Assembly (NCBI GenBank): GCA_051880615.1
Contig: JBJEOH010000034.1
Span: 186,001-250,000 of the forward strand
Reading direction: 5' to 3'
Source of the DNA: UBA7067 sp051880615
GTDB lineage: Bacteria > Bacillota > Clostridia > Oscillospirales > Acutalibacteraceae
DNA: 64,000 nucleotides
In this document: positions 57,208 through 64,000 of the stretch, piece after piece
Layout: each line of letters begins with the position of its first letter
How positions within the stretch are numbered: position 1 is the first letter of the stretch
Translations under genes and position numbers: made by a program
The notes under the pieces: model-generated
Seen by the model: the letters and a program-made list of their open reading frames with translations, nothing else
The model's database searches: none
Told to the model about the DNA's origin: nothing

Positions 57208-57995
57208 AATCAAAGGCTTCGTTTTATCCTTATATGCTGTGGATGCTCATTTTCACGCTTATACCGCTTGGTATGGTTGCTTATTATGCCTTTACCGATT
57301 CAAGCGGAGCTTTCACGCTGAACTCCTTTATCGACAGCCTGTTCTACACCGATGTGTTCTTGCGCTCAATGTGGATTTCGGCTGTGTCAACCGCAATATG
57401 CCTGCTTATCGGCTATCCGCTGAGCTATATTATGTCGAGGGCTAAGGGCAGCACGCAGAAGGTGCTTGTTATGCTGATTATGCTGCCGATGTGGATGAAT
57501 TTTATTTTAAGAATTTACGCGTGGGTTTTGCTTTTGCAAAACAATGGACTTATTGACTTAGCCGTTAAGCTGCTCGGCTTTGATGTGCCGCTTATCGGCA
57601 ATCAGGGTGCAGTTATACTCGGTATGGTGTATAACTATCTGCCGTTTATGGTTCTGCCGATTTATACCGTTATGACGAAAACGAACAATAACATAATTGA
57701 AGCGGCGCAGGATTTGGGCGCGAACAGGTTTAATGTGTTCCGCAAAATTGTATTTCCGCTGAGTGTTCCAGGCATTATCTCCGGTATTACAATGGTTTTC
57801 GTTCCGACTGCAAGTACATTCCTTGTGGCGCAGTATTTAGGCGGAACAAACGACAAGATGATTGGCGATGTTATCGAAAATATTTTTCAGAGAGATAAAA
57901 ATGTCGGTTCGGCAATGTCGCTCGTCCTTATGGTTATAATACTTATATTCCTCATTATAATGAACCGCTTCGGCGATGAGGAGGCGGCGATATGA
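57204..57995 (+). CDS. potB: Spermidine/putrescine ABC transporter permease PotB
   Basis: The 263-residue membrane protein has about six helices and the EAA-type loop EAAQDLGANRFNVFRKIVFPLSVPGI. Features such as PLSYIMSRAKG and LPMWMNFILRIYAWVLLL fit PotB. It overlaps potA and potC by ATGA, so the operon is translationally coupled. Confidence 0.93.
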   Translation: MKSKASFYPYMLWMLIFTLIPLGMVAYYAFTDSSGAFTLNSFIDSLFYTDVFLRSMWISAVSTAICLLIGYPLSYIMSRAKGSTQKVLVMLIMLPMWMNFILRIYAWVLLLQNNGLIDLAVKLLGFDVPLIGNQGAVILGMVYNYLPFMVLPIYTVMTKTNNNIIEAAQDLGANRFNVFRKIVFPLSVPGIISGITMVFVPTASTFLVAQYLGGTNDKMIGDVIENIFQRDKNVGSAMSLVLMVIILIFLIIMNRFGDEEAAI

Positions 57996-58795
57996 AAAGA
58001 TTCAAAAAGATTCCGTCAAAGCTTTATATCGCCCTTGTTATGGTGTTTTTGTACCTGCCGATTGCCGTGCTTATTGTCTATTCGTTCAACGACGGCAAGA
58101 CGAGCGTATGGAAAGGCTTTACGCTGAAGTGGTATTACGAGCTGTTCAATAACGAGGCTATAATGAACGCGCTTTACAACACGCTTGTTATTGCAGTGCT
58201 TGCCGCCGTAATTTCAACTATATTGGGTACGGCAGCGGCTATCGGCATAAATAATTTCAAGGGAATAAAACGCAGCCTTATCACAAATCTGTCGAATATC
58301 CCGATTATCAACCCCGAAATTGTCACCGGCGTTTCGTTTATGCTTATGTTCTCGTTTGCAGGAACAATGCTCGGCTTTGAGATGGGCTTCGGTACGGTGC
58401 TTTTGGCGCATATCAGCTTTTGTGTGCCGTATGTTATTCTGAATGTAATACCGAAGCTGCGGCAGATGGACCCCGCAATTTACGAGGCGGCGCTTGACCT
58501 CGGATGCAGTCCTTTAAGGGCGCTTTTCAAGGTTGTGCTGCCGCAGATTATGCCCGGCGTGCTTTCGGGACTGCTTATGTCGTTTACCTACTCGCTCGAC
58601 GATTTTGTGATAACCTACTTCACAAGAGGCTCGCAGTTCCAGACTCTGCCGATTGAGATTTACACAATGCTCAGGCGCAGAATTTCACCGACAATAAACG
58701 CACTGTCAACTCTTCTGTTTGTTGTCACGCTTGCTGTTTTAATATTTGTAAATATCCGTGACCGCCGCGCCGAAAAAGCGGCTCAGGCACGCTGA
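57992..58795 (+). CDS. potC: Spermidine/putrescine ABC transporter permease PotC
   Basis: The 267-residue membrane protein has about six helices. Key segments are YLPIAVLIVYSFNDGKTSVWKGFTLKWY, YNTLVIAVLAAVISTILGTAAA and the EAA loop EAALDLGCSPLRALFKVVLPQIMPGV. It overlaps potB by 4 bases and is followed by potD after 16 bases. Confidence 0.93.
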   Translation: MKRFKKIPSKLYIALVMVFLYLPIAVLIVYSFNDGKTSVWKGFTLKWYYELFNNEAIMNALYNTLVIAVLAAVISTILGTAAAIGINNFKGIKRSLITNLSNIPIINPEIVTGVSFMLMFSFAGTMLGFEMGFGTVLLAHISFCVPYVILNVIPKLRQMDPAIYEAALDLGCSPLRALFKVVLPQIMPGVLSGLLMSFTYSLDDFVITYFTRGSQFQTLPIEIYTMLRRRISPTINALSTLLFVVTLAVLIFVNIRDRRAEKAAQAR

Positions 58796-58811
58796 GAAAG
58801 GAAAATGTGAA

Positions 58812-59879
58812 ATGAAAAATAAGATAATCTGCTGTGTTCTCATCGCCGTTATGGCTGCTGCGGCGGTATTGCCCGGCTGCTCGGGTGCTGCCGAATCAAA
58901 GGGAGAAATCAATGTTTTTAACTGGGGTGAGTATATCTCAAACGGTGAAGGCGGCACAATGAACACAATAAAGGAATTTGAAAAGGAAACCGGCATAAAG
59001 GTAAACTACACAACATATGAAACGAATGAGGAAATGTATAATATTTTAAAAAGCTCAAACAGCAGCTATGATGTTGTCATTCCGTCGGATTATATGATTG
59101 AACAGCTTATAAATGAGGATATGCTCAGCGAGATTGACTTCGACAATGTGCCGAACTTTAAAAATATAATGGACAAGTACAAGACAACCGCGTATGACAA
59201 GGACGGAAAATATTCCGTGCCGTATTCATGGGGTGTTGTTGCACTGTGCTACAACAAAACTATGGTAGATAAAAAGCCGGACAGCTTTTCTGCTTTGTGG
59301 GACGAAAAATACTCGGGTCAGATGCTGATGTTCAACAACTCGCGCGACGCTATGGCGATTGCGATGAGGCTTAAGGGAATAGACCCGGGCAAAATCACCA
59401 AGGAAGATATTGATATCGCCTCCGACTATCTCTCAGAGCAAAGACCGCTTTTGAAAAAGTATGTAATGGATCAGGTGTTCACCGAGATGGAGGGCTCTCA
59501 GGCGGCTTTGGCTCCGTATTATGCCGGCGACATTGTGGTGATGATGGATAATAATGAGGATCTTGACTATGTATTGCCAAAGGAAGGCTCCAACCTGTTT
59601 ATTGACGCGATGTGCATACCCAAGAGCAGCAAGAACAAGGCTCTTGCCGAGGAGTTTATAAACTTTATGCTGAAGCCGGAGGTCGCAAAGGCAAACGCAG
59701 AGTATCTCGGCTATTCAACGCCGAATCAGGCGGCGTATGAGCTGCTCGACGAGGATATCAAAAACAACGAGCTTATTTATCCGAGTGACGAATATCTCAG
59801 CAAATGCTACACCTTCTCAAACCTGCCGCAGGATGTTTATAATTATATGCAGGATAAATTCCTGAAGGTGCAGTCGTAA
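58812..59879 (+). CDS. potD: Spermidine/putrescine-binding lipoprotein
   Basis: PotD captures polyamines outside the membrane. The 355-residue lipoprotein has a signal ending in the lipobox LPGC (Cys about 24), then the family start EINVFNWGEYISNGEGGTMNTIKEFEKETGIKV, YDVVIPSDYMIEQLINEDML, and PYSWGVVALCYNKTMV. The Trp and acidic residues of the polyamine pocket (Trp in NWGEY, Asp in PSDY) are present. The ATG at 58812 is preceded by AGAAAGGAAAATGTGAA. A terminator follows, ending the operon. Confidence 0.94.
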   Translation: MKNKIICCVLIAVMAAAAVLPGCSGAAESKGEINVFNWGEYISNGEGGTMNTIKEFEKETGIKVNYTTYETNEEMYNILKSSNSSYDVVIPSDYMIEQLINEDMLSEIDFDNVPNFKNIMDKYKTTAYDKDGKYSVPYSWGVVALCYNKTMVDKKPDSFSALWDEKYSGQMLMFNNSRDAMAIAMRLKGIDPGKITKEDIDIASDYLSEQRPLLKKYVMDQVFTEMEGSQAALAPYYAGDIVVMMDNNEDLDYVLPKEGSNLFIDAMCIPKSSKNKALAEEFINFMLKPEVAKANAEYLGYSTPNQAAYELLDEDIKNNELIYPSDEYLSKCYTFSNLPQDVYNYMQDKFLKVQS

Positions 59880-59944
59880 TACGCAGTGAAGAAATAAGAT
59901 TGACAAATTATATTTCCGCAGCTTGAGAATAAAATTTTTACATT

Positions 59945-59979
59945 GAGACTCCTTTGATTTAAGGGAGTCTCTTTTTTTT
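59945..59979 (+). terminator. Terminator of the pot operon
   Basis: GAGACTCC and GGGAGTCTC pair around TTTGATTTAA, followed by a long T run. Confidence 0.92.
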
Positions 59980-59999
59980 TGGAAAATCTGCAAAAGCTA

Positions 60000-60030
60000 T
60001 TGACAAATAATACTATGTGGTATATAGTAT
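60000..60030 (+). promoter_or_regulatory. Promoter of the PadR operon with an overlapping operator-like inverted repeat
   Basis: TTGACA (60000) and TATAGT (60023) are 17 bases apart. ATACTAT and ATAGTAT form an inverted repeat (60009-60015, 60024-60030) across the spacer and -10, a typical place for a PadR autorepressor. Confidence 0.8.
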
Positions 60031-60050
60031 ATCGCAAGAGGTGGTATAAT

Positions 60051-60374
60051 ATGGATGTACAGCTCAAACGAGGTCTCCTTGAAATATGCGTGCTTGCCGC
60101 GCTGGAAAAGGAGGACTCATACGGGTACAGGATTATCAAGGATGTTTCCTGCTGCATAAAAATCTCCGAATCCACTCTCTATCCTATTCTGAAAAGACTT
60201 GAAAGCGCAAAATGCCTGATAGTATATTCGGTTGAGCATAACGGCAGACTGCGAAAGTATTACAGAATAACCGATACAGGCAAGAAAAGGATAAGCGAAT
60301 TTTTAAGCGAATGGCAGGATGTAATGAATGTTTATTACTTTATAAAGGGGGAGCATCAGAGTGACAAAGGGTGA
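60051..60374 (+). CDS. PadR-family transcriptional regulator
   Basis: The 107-residue winged-helix protein has LKRGLLEICVLAALEKEDSYGYRIIKDV, ISESTLYPILKRLESAKCL and the wing GRLRKYYRITDTGKKRISEFLSEW, the PadR pattern. The last part is a short dimerisation helix. Genes of this type with DUF1700 and DUF4097 partners form envelope-stress modules; PadR represses its own operon, and the inverted repeat at the promoter supports this. It overlaps the DUF1700 gene by 14 bases. Confidence 0.92.
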   Translation: MDVQLKRGLLEICVLAALEKEDSYGYRIIKDVSCCIKISESTLYPILKRLESAKCLIVYSVEHNGRLRKYYRITDTGKKRISEFLSEWQDVMNVYYFIKGEHQSDKG

Positions 60375-60921
60375 GTTTTTGCACGAACTGAGGGTGAGGC
60401 TTGCTGTGTTGCCCGAGGAGGACATTGACAGAACGGTTTATTATTATGGTGAGATTATTGATGATATGACCGAGGACGGGATAACCGAGCAGGAGGCAAT
60501 AGACAGTCTTGAAAGCGTTGACGAAATAGCGCAGAGGATAATATCGGAAACTCCGAACAGAGCACAAGTGCAGAATGTTCAAAACAGTATACCGGCGAAA
60601 AGACCCGTGTCGGGTGTAGTTGTTCTTATTTTGCTTATTGTGCTGTTTCCTGTGTGGATAGGTATATTTATAGCTGCGTGGGCGATTGCAATATCGTTCT
60701 TTGCCGGAAGCGGCGCCTGTATACTTGCCGGCATAGCAGGAATACCTGCGTCAGTCTTTATGATGGTTGACGGATTGGCTGTTAAGGGTGTTTTTGCGCT
60801 TGGAGTATGCATATTTACGGCAGGATTCGGTATTATCTGGCTTATCGGCAATCTTTACTACACAAAGGCGCTTGTGAAATTTATCGGCTTTATTTTCAAA
60901 AAGATAAAGGCTTCATTCTAA
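60361..60921 (+). CDS. DUF1700 (HAAS-type) membrane protein
   Basis: The 186-residue protein has a soluble N-terminal helical domain, MTKGEFLHELRVRLAVLPEEDIDRTVYYYGEIIDDMTEDG, then EQEAIDSLESVDEIAQRIISE, the DUF1700/HAAS signature, and at least three hydrophobic helices (about 82-165). HAAS domains associate with PadR regulators and probably bind or signal through membrane partners. It starts at GTG 60361 within the padR 3' end. The exact function is unknown. Confidence 0.88.
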   Translation: MTKGEFLHELRVRLAVLPEEDIDRTVYYYGEIIDDMTEDGITEQEAIDSLESVDEIAQRIISETPNRAQVQNVQNSIPAKRPVSGVVVLILLIVLFPVWIGIFIAAWAIAISFFAGSGACILAGIAGIPASVFMMVDGLAVKGVFALGVCIFTAGFGIIWLIGNLYYTKALVKFIGFIFKKIKASF

Positions 60922-60933
60922 GGGGGGAAGATA

Positions 60934-61875
60934 ATGAAAAAGACAAGAAATGTTTTTATAATAATTTCAATTATTTTAATGACGGCAGGAATAATAATAT
61001 GTTCAGCGTCGCTGTGTATGACAGGCTTTGATTTTTCACAGTTTACCACATCAATGACAGGCACGGAGGTTAAGGAAATGAACAGTGACTTTAAGGCAGA
61101 CTATCAGCGCATAATAATTGATACGAAAGACAGAGAGATAAAATTTGAAAAATCAGACGATGACAAGCTTCATCTGGAATATACCGAGAGCGAAAAGCGT
61201 AAAATTGATATCAGCGAAAACGGTTCAGAGCTGTCGGTTATCGAGCAATTCGAATATAAATGGTATGACTACATATTCAATTTTGACTTCGGCAACAAGC
61301 TTGTTGTAAAGCTTCCGTCGGATATCAAGGCTCAGGTAAGTGTTAATACCAGCAACGGAAAAATAAGTCTCACCGATATAAGCGTTAAAAACAGCGTTGA
61401 TTTACACACATCAAACGGAGCTGTCACTCTTACTGATGTATCAATCAACGGCGATATTAACGCAAGCTCAAGCAACGGCAGAATTGAGCTTGTGCGTGCA
61501 GACATTACAGGAAAAGCCGATATGAAAACCTCAAACGGCGAATGCTCGGCAGACGGCACAAGTGTAGGCGGTGAGCTGAAATTCAAAACAAGCAACGGAA
61601 AAGTGCATCTGAATAAAACAAAGGCTGACGACATTATATTGGAGTCAAGCAACGGCAAAATTGAATTATACGAGGCTGATGTTCAGAAATCAATTTCCGC
61701 TCAGACAAGCAACGGTAAAATAGAGGGTACGCTTGTCGGCAAGCCGGGTGACTTCACTTTCAGGTGTGAAAACAGCGGTTATAACAACAGTAATCTTCCG
61801 ACTGATGGCAACGGCGGCAAGCAGGCGTATTTTAAAACCTCGAACGGTGATATTGATGTTTCATATGCGCAGTAG
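60934..61875 (+). CDS. DUF4097-family beta-helix protein with N-terminal membrane anchor
   Basis: The 313-residue protein has an N-terminal membrane helix (about 6-30) and a right-handed-beta-helix-like repeat domain. Each turn repeats a (T/S)SNGxI or (T/S)SNGxV core, for example NTSNGKISLTDISV, HTSNGAVTLTDVSI, SSSNGRIELVRADI and QTSNGKIEG. This is the DUF4097 (adhesin-like) pattern, which is the usual third gene after PadR and DUF1700. Its role at the envelope is unknown. GGGGGGAAGATA precedes the ATG. Confidence 0.9.
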   Translation: MKKTRNVFIIISIILMTAGIIICSASLCMTGFDFSQFTTSMTGTEVKEMNSDFKADYQRIIIDTKDREIKFEKSDDDKLHLEYTESEKRKIDISENGSELSVIEQFEYKWYDYIFNFDFGNKLVVKLPSDIKAQVSVNTSNGKISLTDISVKNSVDLHTSNGAVTLTDVSINGDINASSSNGRIELVRADITGKADMKTSNGECSADGTSVGGELKFKTSNGKVHLNKTKADDIILESSNGKIELYEADVQKSISAQTSNGKIEGTLVGKPGDFTFRCENSGYNNSNLPTDGNGGKQAYFKTSNGDIDVSYAQ

Positions 61876-62059
61876 CATAATTCAAGGTTTTGAATAATAT
61901 ATGTGTAAGGCAAGAAACAGCTTGAATTACAGTAAAGAGTAGTTTTGCAATTAAAAATTAGCAACTTGTTAAATTAGCATAAAAATCTGTCGAAATGCAG
62001 TAAAACAACCGCTGAAATGCAAGTTTTAAAAAAATTCTTGCAAAATTTCAAAAAAAGGG

Positions 62060-62088
62060 TTGACAAAGCCGACTTGATGATTTATACT
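62060..62088 (+). promoter_or_regulatory. Sigma-A promoter of the glutamine synthetase gene
   Basis: TTGACA and TATACT are 17 bases apart; the start codon lies about 95 bases downstream. The rest of the 310-base gap before glnN, apart from the hairpin below, shows nothing recognisable. Confidence 0.88.
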
Positions 62089-62109
62089 TGACAACAGAAA
62101 CACAGCAAA

Positions 62110-62151
62110 GGCGCTGAGGGAAGTAATCCTTCAGCGCCCTTGTCGTTTTTT
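62110..62151 (+). terminator. Attenuator-like hairpin in the glutamine synthetase leader
   Basis: GGCGCTGA and TCAGCGCC pair around GGGAAGTAATCCT (with an extra GG/CC pair), followed by CTTGTCGTTTTTT. It lies between promoter and gene, inside the transcribed leader, so it is more likely a regulated terminator than the end of another gene. Confidence 0.65.
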
Positions 62152-62185
62152 AGACGATTTTTTAACAGGATAGGAGAGTTTTAAA

Positions 62186-64000
62186 ATGTCAAATGTAGTA
62201 AATGTTCCCGAAATCTTCGGCAGCCTTGTTTTTGACGACGCTACTATGAAAGAGCGTCTGCCTAAGCAGACCTATAAGGCTCTTAAGAAGACTATTCAGG
62301 ACGGCGACGCACTTGACCTCAATGTAGCAAACATTGTGGCAAACGCAATGAAGGACTGGGCGGTAGAAAAGGGCGCAACCCACTATACGCACTGGTTCCA
62401 GCCGATGACAGGCATTACCGCCGAGAAGCACGACAGCTTCATCAACCCGACCGACGACGGCAAGGTTATAATGGAGTTCTCGGGCAAGGAGCTTATCAAG
62501 GGCGAGCCTGACGCATCTTCCTTCCCGTCAGGCGGCATCAGAGCTACCTTTGAGGCAAGAGGCTACACAGCGTGGGACCCGACATCATATGCTTTCATTA
62601 AAGACGGCACACTGTGTATTCCGACAGCTTTCTGCTCATACACAGGCGAGGTTCTCGACAAAAAGACTCCTCTTCTTCGTTCAATGGAGAGAATCAGTGA
62701 TGAGGCAGTAAGAGTGCTCAGACTCTTTGGCGACACTGAAACAACAAGAGTTGTTACAACCGTTGGTCCCGAGCAGGAGTACTTCCTGATTGACAGAGAC
62801 CTTTATCTTGAAAGAAAAGACCTTATCTATACAGGCAGAACACTTTTCGGTGCAAAGGCACCTAAGGGACAGGAGCTTGAGGACCACTACTTCGGCGCTA
62901 TCAGACCGAGAGTAGTTGAGTTTATGGCTGACCTCGACCGTGAGCTTTGGAAGCTTGGTATCCTTGCAAAGACAAAGCACAACGAGGTTGCTCCGGCACA
63001 GCATGAGCTTGCTCCTATCTTCACAACAACAAACCTCGCAACCGACCACAACCAGCTTACAATGGAGATTATGAAGAAAACAGCCGAGAAGCACGGTCTT
63101 GTTTGTCTTCTCCACGAAAAACCGTTTGCAGGCGTTAACGGCAGCGGTAAGCACAACAACTGGTCAATTTCAACCAACACAGGCAAAAACCTTCTTGACC
63201 CGGGCAAAAAGCCTGCTGAGAACATTCAGTTCCAGCTTTTCCTTGCCGCAGTTATCAAGGGCGTTGACGAATATCAGGATCTTCTCAGAGTTTCTGTTGC
63301 AACCGCAGGCAACGACCACCGTCTTGGCGCAAACGAGGCTCCTCCGGCTATCATCTCAATGTTCCTCGGCGACGAGCTTCAGGCTGTTATTGATTCAATT
63401 GTCGGCGGCATAGAGTATTCATCGGGCAAGGCTTCAAAAATGCAGCTCGGCTCAAATGTTCTTCCTGATTTCACAAAGGATACAACAGACAGAAACCGTA
63501 CATCACCGTTTGCTTTCACCGGCAACAAATTCGAGTTCCGTATGCTCGGCTCGGCTCTTAACATTGCCTGCCCGAACATTATGCTCAACACAATAGTTGC
63601 CGAGGAGCTTGCAGAGTTTGCCGATGAGCTTGAAAAGGCTGAGGATTTCGACAGCGCTGTTAAGGCACTCATCAAAAAGACCTTTACAGAGCATCAGAGA
63701 ATTATATTCAACGGCGACGGCTATGATGAGCAGTGGGTTGTTGAGGCAGAGAGAAGAGGTCTTTCTAACCTGCGTTCAACACCTGAGGCTCTTAAGAAGT
63801 ACCTCACAGAGAAGAATGTTGCTCTGTTTGTAAAGCACAAGGTATATTCCGAGGTTGAGCTTCAGTCAAGATATGAAATTCAGCTTGAGAACTACTCAAA
63901 GGTTATCAACATTGAGGCTGAAACAATGCTCGATATGGCTAAAAAAGACATTCTTCCGTCGGTATCATCATTCGTCAGAGAGCTTGCCGACACGGCGCTT
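62186..64000 (+). CDS. glnN: Type III glutamine synthetase (GSIII), 3' end outside window
   Basis: GSIII makes glutamine from glutamate and ammonia with ATP. The open frame runs from ATG 62186 (GATAGGAGAGTTTTAAA upstream) to the window edge, about 605 codons of a usual 700 or so. Visible features are FPSGGIRATFEARGYTAWDPTS and TTVGPEQEYFLIDRDLY (metal-binding), AKTKHNEVAPAQHELAP, FAGVNGSGKHNNWSIST (substrate and ATP loop) and RTSPFAFTGNKFEFRMLGSA, all of the GSIII family and not of GSI. GSIII is common in Ruminococcus, Bacteroides and cyanobacteria. The leader has a promoter and an attenuator-like hairpin. Confidence 0.95.
   Translation, partial: MSNVVNVPEIFGSLVFDDATMKERLPKQTYKALKKTIQDGDALDLNVANIVANAMKDWAVEKGATHYTHWFQPMTGITAEKHDSFINPTDDGKVIMEFSGKELIKGEPDASSFPSGGIRATFEARGYTAWDPTSYAFIKDGTLCIPTAFCSYTGEVLDKKTPLLRSMERISDEAVRVLRLFGDTETTRVVTTVGPEQEYFLIDRDLYLERKDLIYTGRTLFGAKAPKGQELEDHYFGAIRPRVVEFMADLDRELWKLGILAKTKHNEVAPAQHELAPIFTTTNLATDHNQLTMEIMKKTAEKHGLVCLLHEKPFAGVNGSGKHNNWSISTNTGKNLLDPGKKPAENIQFQLFLAAVIKGVDEYQDLLRVSVATAGNDHRLGANEAPPAIISMFLGDELQAVIDSIVGGIEYSSGKASKMQLGSNVLPDFTKDTTDRNRTSPFAFTGNKFEFRMLGSALNIACPNIMLNTIVAEELAEFADELEKAEDFDSAVKALIKKTFTEHQRIIFNGDGYDEQWVVEAERRGLSNLRSTPEALKKYLTEKNVALFVKHKVYSEVELQSRYEIQLENYSKVINIEAETMLDMAKKDILPSVSSFVRELADTAL

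Overview
The window looks like the chromosome of a starch-degrading, Gram-positive gut Firmicute of the Ruminococcus bromii type. The evidence is two secreted dockerin proteins (a type I pullulanase with CBM26-like modules and a non-catalytic, CBM74-like starch-binding protein), a type III glutamine synthetase, SipW-type signal peptidases, strong AGGAGG ribosome sites and intergenic repeats of a kind common in Clostridia. The species assignment is inference.

Layout. 1-5.2 kb: end of an M16 peptidase homologue, lgt and folD, then on the minus strand a HEPN/MNT toxin-antitoxin pair, tRNA-Pro and tRNA-Gln, an orphan DinJ-type antitoxin and an ECF sigma factor with a probable anti-sigma partner. 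5.2-10.1 kb: a sugar ABC importer without its ATPase, small genes including a DUF1540 protein, and folT behind a THF riboswitch. 10.3-15.8 kb: the two dockerin genes. 15.8-17.1 kb: rpsF-ssb-rpsR.

17.3-35.5 kb is the most unusual part. It is an 18-kb co-directional locus with seven TasA/CalY-like proteins that carry an A/S-W-F/I motif after the N-terminal membrane segment, one more related membrane protein, and two SipW-type (Ser-His) signal peptidases. In its middle sit a membrane-anchored McrB-like AAA+ ATPase and a DUF2357-like protein whose expected nuclease domain is replaced by a very long coiled coil. Two of the substrates end in modules like the starch-binding modules of the neighbouring pullulanase. 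My reading is a surface fibre or adhesion machine, possibly for starch. A four-helix-bundle gene inside perfect 17-bp inverted repeats interrupts the locus.

35.8-38.2 kb: a putP-type symporter and a repeat-rich intergenic stretch. 38.2-49.3 kb: a compact PBSX-like block (terminase, portal, protease, capsid, adaptors, baseplate hub, spike, J and I proteins, fibre) without recognisable sheath, tape measure, lysis, repressor or integrase genes. 49.4-50.5 kb: a MITE-like element, queT and a second inverted-repeat element. 50.5-55.5 kb (minus strand): hisS-aspS, a CmpB-like membrane protein and a CNNM/CBS protein. 55.7-59.9 kb: potABCD. 60.0-61.9 kb: a PadR / DUF1700 / DUF4097 envelope module. 62.1 kb to the end: type III glutamine synthetase with an attenuator-like leader, cut by the window edge.
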